From Acanthopleuribacter pedis (GTDB taxonomy: Bacteria > Acidobacteriota > Holophagae > Acanthopleuribacterales > Acanthopleuribacteraceae), in contig NZ_JAFREP010000001.1 of NCBI RefSeq assembly GCF_017377855.1, positions 491,659 through 555,658 of the forward strand: a stretch of DNA of 64,000 nucleotides. Reading direction: 5' to 3'. Shown here in pieces: positions 36,465 through 46,100 of this stretch. The translations under genes were made by a program, and so were the position numbers. Numbering within the stretch: the stretch's first letter is position 1; every line of letters begins with the position of its first letter. The notes under the pieces are model-generated. The model was not told where the DNA came from. It saw nothing but the letters and a program-made list of their open reading frames with translations, and did no database searches.

Positions 36465-36493
36465 AAGGGTGCCCCTACGGGGCACCCTTTTTT
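36465..36493 (+). terminator. intrinsic terminator after pilin gene 1
   Basis: AAGGGTGCCCC-TAC-GGGGCACCCTTTTTT: 11-bp stem and T-run, about 30 bases after the stop. Confidence 0.92.
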
Positions 36494-36516
36494 CGTGATG
36501 CGCCCCTTGTGATTTG

Positions 36517-36598
36517 TTTACCCGTGGTTCCGACCGGCCTTCTGTGCAAAAGCATCGGTGCACCGCTACCGCAAAGGCCGGTGAGAAATACGGGTAAA
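36517..36598. repeat. short palindromic repeat related to the 190-bp family
   Basis: 82-base imperfect palindrome from TTTACCCG to CGGGTAAA. Its right arm (reverse complement ACCCGTATTTCTCACCGGCCTT) resembles the ends of the longer repeats (GCCCGCATTTCTCACAAGGCGTT), so it may be a shorter relative. No coding frame. Confidence 0.5.
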
Positions 36599-37170
36599 TG
36601 AGATTGTGTGCGTGATATTTGGGCGCTCTGCCCTAGATGCTAGGCATTTCGCGCTCACGGGTTGCTGTGCCTTTTTTTGATGAAACCGATTGCGAACCGC
36701 GTTGTTGCGCGGTCTCCCATCATCTTGGTTTTTTTTGTGGCGCGGAACGCCGGTCGGCTTGCCTGGCCTGTGCGCCTGGTTCCCTTTTCGGCAATTGGGT
36801 TTGCGCGAACGCATTAAGATCCTTGGGTCCAATGTTATGATGGCAATCGCGGCCGGCAGTTTCATGAGCTTCCCTGTTTCGAGATCATGTAGCGGCGATC
36901 CATCGCTCCTCCGTGGTTCTTTTTCCTGATTGATGTGCTTTGAACCTAAGAAGCGCGATAAGAGCGAGGGATTTTGGCTAAAGATCTGGAGCGAAATGGT
37001 TTGGGAAAAGCGGAAGCGCACCCATTGGGTGCGGTGAGCATTTTCACAGACCGTTGCAGCCCAGAGGTTTAGCCAAAATCGCCGCGAGTTATCGCGCTTC
37101 TTAGGTTGAAGGTTCCTCATTTTGGGAACCGTTCCCAGAGAATCCAGCGACCTTTTTAGGATGGTGATGT
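36599..37170. other. intergenic region with a second type of inverted-repeat element
   Basis: No gene supported. Contains the 164-base element at 36943-37106 and, just before the next gene, the perfect palindrome GGGAAC-C-GTTCCC at 37124-37136, which could be an operator. 36600-36940 shows nothing I can name. Confidence 0.4.
36943..37106. repeat. MITE-like element with 40-bp terminal inverted repeats
   Basis: 164 bases. Left end AACCTAAGAAGCGCGATAAG...GATTTTGGCTAAA and right end TTTAGCCAAAATC...TTATCGCGCTTCTTAGGTT are inverted repeats of about 40 bases with a few mismatches. Interior has CGCACCCATTGGGTGCG, a second perfect hairpin. No open frame, so it would need a transposase in trans. Only one copy in the window. 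Confidence 0.6.
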
Positions 37171-37977
37171 GTGACGATGACGATGGTTTTTTTGTTGAGT
37201 CTTCCGCTAGCATTTCAAGAAGCCGAGGAAGAGAAGGATGATACGCGTTTTTTGCCGGTAACCGAGGGCAATGTGATTGAAGTCGGCCCCTTTTTGCTGA
37301 CAGTCCCCACGGGAATTTTGATGGCTTATTCCGAAAACGCCCAGTATATGTACCGCCTCCTTCACGTCGAAAACATTCCCAACTGCGAAGCTGTGATGTT
37401 CAGTATGTCCGGTACCTGGACTTATGGTATTTCCGTTCAGTGGTTTCCTTCCAATAATGTGTTGCTTGAGCCGATCGTTGACGCGCCAACCTTTGAACGA
37501 CTATGGAATCAACGGGATGTGGTGTCGGGAAAGAGCGACGGTGTCCCGCGAACCGTGATTTATCCGTTTACTGTAAACCTGGAAGAACACAGTGCGTTCT
37601 TTGGTTACAAAGCTGAACCCAAGGATGAGCACAGTGATATCGTGGCCAGGAAGGTCTATGTTTCGGATCAAGGCGCTTTGATCATGACGTTGCGCTCCAA
37701 TGTTTTGGAACACGATGCCTTTGAAGAAGAGATTTTGCGCGTTTTTCATGAAGCGGTGAGCCCGCCGGGGTTGCCGGAGCAGGAAGTGACCTTGGACAGT
37801 CGCTCCTACCTGACCTTGTTCGGGGTGCCGCTGAAGCAGTCCACGGACCAGTCCGCCGCCGAAGAAAACGCCGAGACGGCGGCGGAGGAAGGCCCCAATT
37901 TAATGATGAGTGGCGTTGTGATTGTGCTGGCATTGGGTGTACTTGGCTTTGCGGTGTTTTTATCGCGTAAAAGCTGA
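37171..37977 (+). CDS. secreted, C-terminally membrane-anchored protein of unknown function
   Basis: 268 residues, GTG start (AGGA upstream; an in-frame ATG 6 bases later is possible). N-terminal signal segment TMTMVFLLSLPLAFQ, a globular alpha/beta part of about 190 residues (EVGPFLLTVPTGILMAYSEN ... ARKVYVSDQGALIMTLRSN), an Ala/Glu-rich linker, then a C-terminal membrane helix GVVIVLALGVLGFAVFL with basic end RKS. Thus a type I membrane protein with its body outside the cytoplasm. Five bases before the PilS-like kinase gene, so perhaps linked to its signal. No family recognised. Confidence 0.7.
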   Translation: MTMTMVFLLSLPLAFQEAEEEKDDTRFLPVTEGNVIEVGPFLLTVPTGILMAYSENAQYMYRLLHVENIPNCEAVMFSMSGTWTYGISVQWFPSNNVLLEPIVDAPTFERLWNQRDVVSGKSDGVPRTVIYPFTVNLEEHSAFFGYKAEPKDEHSDIVARKVYVSDQGALIMTLRSNVLEHDAFEEEILRVFHEAVSPPGLPEQEVTLDSRSYLTLFGVPLKQSTDQSAAEENAETAAEEGPNLMMSGVVIVLALGVLGFAVFLSRKS

Positions 37978-37982
37978 CAACC

Positions 37983-39212
37983 ATGGGACAGCAGGCCGAA
38001 CTTTTTTTTCTATTCCTGATCCTGACGCCCTTTGGGCTGCTTGTGTTGATCATGATGGCGCGGTTGGTTTTTTGGGCCATGCAGAACCGCGCCGAACCCG
38101 TGCGCATTCGGCCACCAGAAGAACTTTTGGTAGAAACCTTGCGGGAGCGAACCCTGGGCGAGCGCCAGGCTCGGCTTGACCAGAAAGCCTCCCAATTGGC
38201 GCTCGATCAACTTGAATTGTTGCACCACGATATCTTGGACGCGATTCCGGTCGCGGTTTCGGTTTTGGGTGAGGATGGCAGCGTTTATTATGCCAACCCC
38301 CTATTTCGACATATGTTGGGCATTGATGCGATTGTTGGGCAGCATTTGGCCTCGGTTTCGGATCGGCTCAACGGGCAGTGGCTTGAGATGTTGGCGCTTG
38401 GTCAGAGTGTAAAGTTTCCGGTTTCTTTTGAGTCGGGGAATAAGACCCTGTACCTCCAGTTGACGCTGACCAATTTGCAGAACAACCAATTTCTGTTCAC
38501 CATTCAAGATCGGACCCGCGCTCAAATTTTGGACCAGCGACTACGCCTCAAAAACGAGCTAGAACTGATGGGTGAAATGGCGGGCGGCATCACCCACGAG
38601 GTTAAAAACGCCTTAGCCGTGATTCAAGGTCGCGTGCAGATGTTGAAGTATGGTGCGGTCGAAGAAAACAGTGCCAAGATTCAGGATGAAATCAACCATC
38701 TGACGGATTTTGTAAATGCCTTCCGACGTTCCAGCAGCGGCGAGTCCCATTCCATGGAGCAGTTTACCCTGGCGGGTTGGTTCGAACGGTTGCGCCAGTA
38801 TTGGGAAGGACATCCTGACGGGGTTTGGGTTGGATTGCCCGATGGAAACACGCTGGAAGGTGGCTTGCTGGGTGACGATACCTTGCTTTCAACCGTGGTG
38901 AACAATCTAATTCTCAATGGCTTGGAAGCGGTTCGCGGGGCTGAGGAATTGCCCGACGAGGCGCCTTGGGTTTGGGTCGAGGTGATCGAAGACGATGAGG
39001 TGGTCCAGGTCATGGTGCGTGACCGCGGGCCGGGCATTGTCCCGGAGATGAGAAAGAAGTTATTTGTACCTTTCGTAACTTCTAAAGAGCGTGGCACGGG
39101 GTTAGGGTTGTTTCATTCACGGAAGATCATGCTGGAGCACCAAGGGCGACTTGAACTTCGCGAGGGAATGCCGACGACTTTTGCCTGTGTTTTTCCCAAG
39201 GAACTCTTTTAG
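37983..39212 (+). CDS. PilS-like membrane sensor histidine kinase (PAS, HisKA, HATPase)
   Basis: 409 residues. One N-terminal membrane helix (about 8-33), a linker coiled coil, a PAS domain (about 70-180, ILDAIPVAVSVLGEDGSVYYANP), H-box GEMAGGITHEVKNALAVIQG with H205, N box NNLILNGLEAV, G1 DRGPGIV and G2 GTGLGL. This is a compact member of the NtrB/PilS type, but PilS of Pseudomonas has six membrane segments while this has one. The NtrC-family regulator follows after 60 bases. Location between two pilin genes with sigma-54 promoters is the main reason for the PilS-like call. Confidence 0.85.
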   Translation: MGQQAELFFLFLILTPFGLLVLIMMARLVFWAMQNRAEPVRIRPPEELLVETLRERTLGERQARLDQKASQLALDQLELLHHDILDAIPVAVSVLGEDGSVYYANPLFRHMLGIDAIVGQHLASVSDRLNGQWLEMLALGQSVKFPVSFESGNKTLYLQLTLTNLQNNQFLFTIQDRTRAQILDQRLRLKNELELMGEMAGGITHEVKNALAVIQGRVQMLKYGAVEENSAKIQDEINHLTDFVNAFRRSSSGESHSMEQFTLAGWFERLRQYWEGHPDGVWVGLPDGNTLEGGLLGDDTLLSTVVNNLILNGLEAVRGAEELPDEAPWVWVEVIEDDEVVQVMVRDRGPGIVPEMRKKLFVPFVTSKERGTGLGLFHSRKIMLEHQGRLELREGMPTTFACVFPKELF

Positions 39213-39272
39213 TGTGGTGGTTTTTATTCAATATGGTTGGTTTGATCTGCAAACCGCTGAAGGGAGCTTGAT

Positions 39273-40631
39273 GTGGATTCGATTCTGCTAACTGAAGATC
39301 GTCCCGGCTTGCGCCAGCTCTACGCTGAGTTTTTGCGCAATTTGGGTTACCAAGTGATTGAAACCGGATCAGTTGAGGATGCCAAAAAAGCGATTGAGGT
39401 GACCGATTTTTCCCTGGTCCTCACCGACTTTATGCTTCCCGGGGCCAATGGCATCGAATTCTTGAAATACCTGAAGGAACGCGATCCTGAGTTTGTGGTC
39501 GTTATCATGACTGCTTTTGGTGAGGTTAAGCTTGCGGTTGAGGCGACCCGCGCCGGCGCCTTTGATTTTTTAGAAAAACCCATCGATTTGGATTACCTCA
39601 AAATCGTGGTGGAGCGTGGGCTTGAACACCGTCGCTTACAGCGAAAAGATTCTTTTCACGAGTTGCGCGCGGCTCGGGACGACCACGCGATCATCGGCGA
39701 TGCGCCCACGTTGAGGTGCGCGTTGGCCATGGCTGAAAAAGTTGCGCCCAGCGAAGCCACCTGTTTGCTGCTCGGGGAGTCCGGGGTGGGTAAAGAGTTA
39801 TTTGCCAAATTCATTCACGATCACAGTCCGCGCCGTGGGGCCGAGCATGTTTCGATTAACTGTGCCGCGATACCGGGAGAACTCATTGAAAGTGAGTTGT
39901 TTGGTCACGAAAAGGGTGCCTTTACCGGGGCTGCCGCCAAAAAAACCGGCTTGGTCGAAATGGCCGACGGCGGCACGCTGTTTCTCGATGAGATCGGTGA
40001 ATTGCCGATCCATCTACAGCCCAAGCTGTTGCGCGTTATTCAGAGCAAAGATTTCCGTCGGGTGGGCGGGAGTCGGACCTTGCACAGTGATATTCGGGTG
40101 GTGGCGGCCACCAACCGTGATCTCAAAGAAGGGATCCGTGAGGGCTGGTTCCGTGAAGATTTGTATTACCGCCTTGCTGTTTTTCCCATTGAAATCCCGC
40201 CGTTACGAGAACGCAAAAGCGATTTACCCTGCCTGGTGGACCATTTCCTCAAACAACAAAACGCGGGTCAGAGCAAACTCGACAGCGCGTTGATGAAGGA
40301 ACTGGAGCGTTATGACTGGCCCGGCAATGTGCGGGAGTTGCGAAATGTATTGGAGCGCGCCCTGATTCTCAGCCAAGGCGGGGCGCTGCAGCGAGAGCAT
40401 TTTCCCGACAATATGTTTGATTCGGCCGAACGTGTCGGCTTCCGGTTTTCGGTTGATTTGACCCGCAACTTTAAAGACAACCAAATGCGTCTGGAAGAAG
40501 AGTTGGAGCGGCACATGATTCGTTTGTTGCTCAAAGAAGAATCGGGCAGGCGCGAGCGTGTGGCCAGGCGTTTGGGGGTTTCTGTAAAGACGCTGTACAA
40601 CCGTATGAAAACTTATGGCTTAGAAGGTTAA
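39273..40631 (+). CDS. PilR-like NtrC-family response regulator
   Basis: 452 residues, GTG start after AGGGAG. Receiver about 1-120: LLTEDRP acidic pair, D52 in LTDFMLPG, K in LEKPI. AAA+ domain about 140-370: Walker A GESGVGKE (V in place of the usual T), contact loop [31 protein letters not shown]. Fis-type helix-turn-helix at the end ([17 protein letters not shown]). Intact activator of sigma-54 promoters, probably driving the flanking pilin genes (inference from context). Its stop overlaps the end of the convergent membrane-protein gene by 4 bases. Confidence 0.92.
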   Translation: MDSILLTEDRPGLRQLYAEFLRNLGYQVIETGSVEDAKKAIEVTDFSLVLTDFMLPGANGIEFLKYLKERDPEFVVVIMTAFGEVKLAVEATRAGAFDFLEKPIDLDYLKIVVERGLEHRRLQRKDSFHELRAARDDHAIIGDAPTLRCALAMAEKVAPSEATCLLLGESGVGKELFAKFIHDHSPRRGAEHVSINCAAIPGELIESELFGHEKGAFTGAAAKKTGLVEMADGGTLFLDEIGELPIHLQPKLLRVIQSKDFRRVGGSRTLHSDIRVVAATNRDLKEGIREGWFREDLYYRLAVFPIEIPPLRERKSDLPCLVDHFLKQQNAGQSKLDSALMKELERYDWPGNVRELRNVLERALILSQGGALQREHFPDNMFDSAERVGFRFSVDLTRNFKDNQMRLEEELERHMIRLLLKEESGRRERVARRLGVSVKTLYNRMKTYGLEG

Positions 40632-41347
40632 GCGGTTTCTGTTTTTGCCGCCGCGCGAGCGCGCCATAAGGTGCAGGTACCCAAAATCGCGCTCTGGACC
40701 AGGATGATGGCGAGATAACGTAAATCGAAAGGGGCTTCTATCAGGTAGCCGCCGCATAGGTCGGCCAACCCGCCGATGGGCGGCACGAACCAAATCAGGT
40801 GGTGTGCCCAATCGAGGCGGCCTTCTAAATAAGCCAAGACGTATTGATCCAGATAGTTTAAGAAGCTGCTAAAGCCCCATAAGATGCCGTACCCAAGCAG
40901 GGCCGTGGTTTTCCCAAATAGGGCGGCCAGATGTTCAAGCCAAAGCGTGAACGCGGGCAAAGCGACCGCGAGGAACGTGAGCACGACGAGCTGGCGAGTA
41001 GAGAAGGTGCCGCCGATCCAGACACCACCGATGAGGGTAGGGCCGAACAGCGCGAGCGGGAACAGGAGGGGAAGGATGCGCGCGGTGCGAAACCGTCCAG
41101 GTGCCGAGACGAACCAAGCAATGGGTGCCAACAGAAGGAGTGGATTGGCGACGGCAATCAAGCCACCCAAAAGCCGGTTCATTGAATAGGGGCCCATATC
41201 CACCGTCAGCAGGGTGAGCCGGCCTTCGTCCAGCCGCATGGTCGCTATCATGATCAGGGCGGGAACCCAGCCAATTACCGCGGTGATCCAAAGTGGAACG
41301 GTATGGGATTGGGTTAGATGGGGCAAACGAAACCGGGTTGCTGTCAT
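40628..41347 (-). CDS. polytopic membrane protein (possibly Yip1-like)
   Basis: 239 residues with about six hydrophobic segments (PLWITAVIGWVPALIMI, NPLLLLAPIAWF, ILPLLFPLALFGPTLIGG, LVVLTFLAVALPAFTL, LAIILVQSAILGTCTLW among them). No conserved catalytic residues visible. General layout recalls Yip1-type proteins but that is weak. ATG follows GAGG on the minus strand. Followed downstream by nothing on its strand; a second small membrane protein gene lies 27 bases upstream and is probably co-transcribed. Confidence 0.72.
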   Translation of the reverse strand: MTATRFRLPHLTQSHTVPLWITAVIGWVPALIMIATMRLDEGRLTLLTVDMGPYSMNRLLGGLIAVANPLLLLAPIAWFVSAPGRFRTARILPLLFPLALFGPTLIGGVWIGGTFSTRQLVVLTFLAVALPAFTLWLEHLAALFGKTTALLGYGILWGFSSFLNYLDQYVLAYLEGRLDWAHHLIWFVPPIGGLADLCGGYLIEAPFDLRYLAIILVQSAILGTCTLWRARAAAKTETA

Positions 41348-41374
41348 GGAAGCAATGCCTCGCGGGTGATGGAA

Positions 41375-41743
41375 TTAAGCCGAGGGTTGGTGGGCGGCTT
41401 TGCGCTGGATGGCCAGGATCATAAGTAAACCGGCCCAGCTAAGCAGGTGATACACCACTTGATTCTGGATCGGGAGTGCCAAGGTCAGCGAAAAGGGGCC
41501 GGGCAAAATCATGGCCGCGAAAATGGGCGGGGGGACTTTTTGCGTTTTGGCTCTAAAAGAAACCCATAGCCCCGCACAAAGCAAAACAGTGGTAAGCATG
41601 CCGGCGTAGGTTTGGGAGCTTTGGGGATCCTCGTCCCAGCGTGTCCCGGTTAGCCAAAAGGTGAGCGAGATACCGAGACCGGTAAGGCCGAAAATCAGCG
41701 CCTCGCGCCATTGGATGGTGATGGTCGTGGGTTGCTCATTCAT
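41375..41743 (-). CDS. small polytopic membrane protein
   Basis: 122 residues from the ATG at 41743; a longer frame to 41860 has an Arg/Thr/Pro-rich start without coding character. Four hydrophobic segments (ALIFGLTGLGISLTFWL, MLTTVLLCAGLWVSF, PIFAAMILPGPFSLTLALP, VVYHLLSWAGLLMILAI). No family recognised. Probably one operon with the six-TM protein gene downstream on the same strand. Confidence 0.62.
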   Translation of the reverse strand: MNEQPTTITIQWREALIFGLTGLGISLTFWLTGTRWDEDPQSSQTYAGMLTTVLLCAGLWVSFRAKTQKVPPPIFAAMILPGPFSLTLALPIQNQVVYHLLSWAGLLMILAIQRKAAHQPSA

Positions 41744-42224
41744 GGTGGTACGTCCCGTGCAGGCTGATGTCCGTGCGAGCCGGCGCGGAAACGACCCGAT
41801 GTGTTTCGGTGTATGTCGTTGTGCGGCCGGGCTGAATTCGCGGTTGGGCGTTTGTACCATAGGCCTGTATGCGGTTCAACCAAAGGCTTGGCGTCCTTAT
41901 CTGTCGCCTCACGCTCTTTTGAAGAATTCGGAAGGCGGTCGTTAGGCGAGTCGGCTTGGTTTTTTGCGCCAAACAGGGAACCATTCCAGGAAACGGGGTT
42001 GCGTTGCCATCGGTCTCGCGGTCGCCTTGTTGCCAAAAATAGGGAGAGAATAAGGGGCGATGTGCCGAAAATTGTCGATTGAGCCCCGTGGGCCCACCAA
42101 AAAATGTCGCCCCTGCAAAGGTGCAGTGCGGCGTGAGAAGTTCTGTCGTCTGCTTAAGATGCTTGTTTGTAATGTTTTAATTAAAATTTTTAGCCTACTT
42201 GTTTAAATGCCGAAAAGAAAAAAG
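41744..42224. other. intergenic region upstream of pilin gene 2
   Basis: About 480 bases, no gene seen. A hairpin AGGGGCGAT / TGTCGCCCCT spans 42053-42114. The last 70 bases (42160-42224) are markedly AT-rich, as often seen upstream of activator-dependent promoters, and lead into the sigma-54 element. Confidence 0.4.
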
Positions 42225-42241
42225 TTGGCCTTGATTTTGCT
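42225..42241 (+). promoter_or_regulatory. sigma-54 (-24/-12) promoter of pilin gene 2
   Basis: TTGGCCTTGATTTTGCT: GG at 42227-42228, 10 bases, GC at 42239-42240. It shares TTGGCCTTG..TTGCT with the promoter of pilin gene 1 and lies about 51 bases before the ATG, nearly the same spacing. Confidence 0.8.
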
Positions 42242-42291
42242 GTCTAGTGGTTGCAACGGCTTCCCAACGAAGACGAACGAAGGAACGGATC

Positions 42292-42849
42292 ATGAGAAAG
42301 AAAGGTTTTAGTTTAGTAGAACTGATGGTTGTTGTAGCGATCATTGCCATACTAACCGCGATTGCTTTACCGATGTATTCGAATTTTCGCCGTCGCGCGA
42401 CTACTCAAAATGCGATTGCACCCTGTAATGACGTTCGAAAGGCCTTGATGGCATTTTACGATGATAGTCGTTCTTTTCAAAATATTGGTTTTGTTGCCGG
42501 CACCTCCGGCCCTATCCAAGCCTTTCATACGGGTGTTGGCGGCGTCATGAATGTTGGATCCGGCTTACCCCCCGCCCAAGGTATCACTTGGATATTGAGC
42601 AGCGATGAAATTTCTGCAGGTAGGGTGAGCCGCGCCACCATCGAATTCCAATTCGATCCAGAGGTTTGCGCCGGCTGCTCCGGCTTCTATTGCATTCTGT
42701 GCGATATCGATTCGGTCGCTTGCATTTACGAAGTTGATGTTGACGATACCAACGACCCCGGCAATCCGCTTAATTCACTCGACAAAAATCGTGGGACCGC
42801 ATGTGATCTCGATTCTGTTGCCGCCGCCGAAGCTGTATTGAATCCTTAA
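42292..42849 (+). CDS. type IV pilin, paralogue 2
   Basis: 185 residues, ATG after AAGGA. Leader MRKKG, cleavage site G|FSLVELMVVVAIIAIL with the same N-terminal helix as paralogue 1 (RRRAT.QNAI.PCND.RKA). The C-terminal domain keeps the cysteine pattern (CAGCSGFYCILCD ... VACIYEVDVDDT) and the ending LDKNRGTACD. Differences concentrate in the middle (residues about 45-110), as expected for surface-exposed pilin. Codon use is ordinary, unlike paralogue 1, so it may be a minor or alternative pilin. Confidence 0.92.
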   Translation: MRKKGFSLVELMVVVAIIAILTAIALPMYSNFRRRATTQNAIAPCNDVRKALMAFYDDSRSFQNIGFVAGTSGPIQAFHTGVGGVMNVGSGLPPAQGITWILSSDEISAGRVSRATIEFQFDPEVCAGCSGFYCILCDIDSVACIYEVDVDDTNDPGNPLNSLDKNRGTACDLDSVAAAEAVLNP

Positions 42850-42874
42850 TTCACACTTAGTTCAGTTACCCGAG

Positions 42875-42907
42875 AAACAGGACGTGGCGATGGCCCGTCC
42901 TGTTTTT
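42875..42907 (+). terminator. intrinsic terminator after pilin gene 2
   Basis: AACAGGACG and CGTCCTGTT form a 9-bp stem (10-base loop), followed by TTT; about 25 bases after the stop. Confidence 0.82.
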
Positions 42908-43177
42908 GCGTTTGGTCTGGAGAATTGCCCATCATTTCCGGTGAAGTTGTGTGTCTATTGTAGAAAATGATTTGTTCGGTAAAATTAGACGAATGAATGA
43001 CTGAGTTAAAATGGATATTCGCGGAAAATAGAACCTGAAAGTATCTTCATTTTTGATGTTGGGGTTTTCAGAAGCGGCTTTAAACTGCCTCCAATTTCAG
43101 CACAAACTGGTTTTCTTCGGCTCACCTTGCACCGACTCGGTACGCCTTTTCAGTTGTGCCTATCACTGGAGGTACTC
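42908..43177. other. AT-richer intergenic region before the large sigma-54 activator gene
   Basis: No gene seen. The stretch 42950-43080 is AT-rich. A partial -24/-12 look-alike (GGGGTTTTCAGAAGC near 43070) lacks the TTGC element. GGAGG at 43168-43172 sets the start at 43178. Confidence 0.35.
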
Positions 43178-46100
43178 ATGACACTGGTTGCCTGTGACCA
43201 TCGTTTTCTTAATCGGTTTCTGGAGGATCCGTCGGATGCATCGTTTCGAGCCGGCGAAAGGCTTGGCGATTATCAGCGCTTTTCACCCGAGGGTGGTGGG
43301 TCCTCGTTTTGGGGGCGATGTTTGCCCCGTTCGCCGGCTACGATGCAATTGCTTGGGCGGCATGTCCTAAGGCCGATTGCCGGATTTGCCCCACTGGTGC
43401 GGACGATTGGGCTCGATGACGCCTTTTTGCTCGTTTTTTCAACCGATCCATGTTGGCAACCTCTGAACGCCTCATGCTTTCAGCAATGGACTCGTGCCAA
43501 GCAACAGCATACATTGGTTGCGATTTACGACTTATTGCTTCGATGCCAAAAAGCGGCGTTGGTGTTTGATGCACGGCGGGTTGTGCTCGGTGTCGAGGGC
43601 CAACGCTTGTGTCTTTTGGGCTGGGACCAGGTTTCTTCGGGGTCGACTCCCGAAATGATCCAACCGATGGGCCCTTTCTCGCGGTCTGTTGCCGCCTTGA
43701 CCGGTGTTTACCGCGGCCAATGGACCTATTGGATTCGAACGCTTGTGGGCGAAACCAACACGACGCTGCTCGCTGAGCAACAAGGGTTATTCGTCCGGTC
43801 GGCATCAATTTCCCCGCCGGCCGATGGGGTTTGGATGGAACTGGCCGAATGGATGGCGCCTCATCTTTCTCCACAAGCGCTTCCCGCCGAGCAGGTCGCG
43901 CCGGTCGGGGAGGAAGCTTCTCCCGAAGAAGGGCGTCTTCTGGCCGCGTTAGAGGTTCCCGGTTCGACGGGGATGACGCGGCTTTTTGTCGGAGTGTTAA
44001 ATCGCAAAATTGCCGATTGGGATTGTGTTGGGCTTCAGGCATTTCATCGACGCATTCGAGCACGCTCATCCGATTGGGGCGAGCAGGCAGGCGCGATTTT
44101 GCGGCGGTTACAGGGGTTGCCGCCTGTCAATATGGGTTCCGGCCGGTCGCGAGACGGCTTGGATCGGGCGTTGGTGAAGGTGTTCCAATTTAAATGGGAC
44201 GAGGCATGTGTACGACTTAACCGCTATGCGGCAAGAAAAAGTGCCCCGTTGTCCACACGATGTTATGCACTGGTCCTGGCCGCGGAGCAAGCCGCTTTGC
44301 GTGGGAAAATTGCCAAGGCGCTGGCCGCGCGGGGTCGTTTTCTTGAGCTTTCCACCGGTTTGCCGAACACGGAAACGGCGACTTTTTGGTCTTGTCGTAT
44401 TGATGCCGCTTGCGTTGAGGCCGAATTTCGAGGCGCACGTCGACTTTCGGTGACACGCGCCTTCCTCGCCGAGAGCGCGGCGGTCCCGACGCACGATCCC
44501 GGCCGACGCTGGCTGGCGGCCGTGGGCGCGGCCTGTTTAGAGGATCCGTTCTCCGCCCTGGACCATTTATTGTGGCTGATCCACCATCCAGAGCTGGTGG
44601 CTGATTTGCCTTTGCAGTGGGCGTTTCTGGCGAAAACCGCCGATCTTTATACAAAACTGAACGACGGGGTGCAGGCTCGTTTTTGGTTGGCGCGCGGCGA
44701 GGCCTGGGCCCGATCCGAGGGCGTAGCCTCGGTTGCCCAACGTTTTGCAATGCGTCGTGCGGTCTCGTTTGCGCGCGACGGGTTATGGTGCGAGGCGACG
44801 GCCTTGGCTTGGGATCACCGCCTCAGTGATTCACGCGAGCAGGGTTGGCCCCCGGCGCTAATGCTGGCACACCAGCTCGTGTTTGGCCCAAAAACGACCG
44901 AGGCCGCGGAACACCGACGCGCGAACAGCAATATCGCTATTCAGGATGAACTGGCGCGTTGCCAACTGGCCTTGCTTGAAGGCCCGCGCTTAGGAACCGC
45001 TCGGCGCAGGGCTTTGTGGGCCAAGGTGAAGGAAGGGACGGCCCACCCGTCGCTTTCCGCTTCCGAGGTTGCCTCATCCAATGCGCGCTTTTTATGGCTT
45101 GCCGATTGGTTAACCCTTTTTCATCCAGCGACACCCGCGTGGATCACAGCGCATAACGGGCAAGGGGGCGGCGATTTTGAGAACCGGACCACCCTTTTTT
45201 GGGGTGCGGTGCGGCTTTGGTTCAAGGCCGCGTTGACCGCATTGGACACCGCCGTACCGAAGGACTGTATCAGTGGCGTGAACAACGAACTTTCGCCGAT
45301 GCCGGCGGGATGCAACATGCCCTGTTTGCCCGGCTTCGATGAAGGGGAGGCTTGGGATCGTGGACTGCTGGCCTTAAGCCTCCAGGCCTTGAGCACGGGT
45401 CCTTGGGCAAAACGCCCCGAGCTTAAGCGTGCGGCGACTTTTTGGTTGGCCGGGTTTTCTGCCGACCACTGCCTTACCATCGAAACGGATGGGTCTCGGG
45501 TTGACGACCCGACCGGGAAACCCTTGGCTGCAGGTTTGACGGCGCCCATGAGCGCTTGGTGTCGTGCGCGAAGGGTCGAATCCTCGGATCTTTCCGGGCA
45601 TTCACCTGCTTTTAGGGCGGCCCGCAACCAACTCAAGCGTGCGCTCAATCAGTGTTTGCGACAATGGCTGTTGTTTGTCGGCGGGTTGGAATACGGTGCC
45701 TTTTTGGTTGATATGCGGGCGCCGGCGTCCGCTTGGCGTCCTTTGTCCTTGGTCGCTGAAAAGCCGGCGGCCGGTTCGTGGCGTGAAACTGTTCGCCGCC
45801 GGTTCGGCAACCCGATCCCTGCCGACGAGGCCGACAAAACCCGACGCGTGATGGGTCGGGTTGCCCGCTACCAATGCGTCTCGGGTCGGGTTGAATCCGC
45901 CACGGCGTCTTGTGTATGGGTGCCTGTCGGTGACGAGCGCCTGTTGATGTGGTGGCTGGTTCACCCCTCCGCGGATCCCGCCCTACAGAAGGGGGTATTC
46001 CGAAAGGTTGCCGCTTTGGCAAGGTTGAGTCGGTCGTGGTGGTCGTGGGTCGATGCTTTTGAGACGCCGAGCCCTGTTGCCTCGGGTGATACCTTTGGGA

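Noticed and set aside
36566..37213. Minus-strand open frame of 215 codons
   Set aside because: Runs through the MITE-like element and pilin downstream region, has shadow-like composition (Arg/Ser/Pro/Lys-rich) and no family resemblance.
43060..43080. Sigma-54 promoter candidate before the giant activator gene
   Set aside because: -12 part reads AAGC rather than TTGC and -24 part lacks TGGCA.
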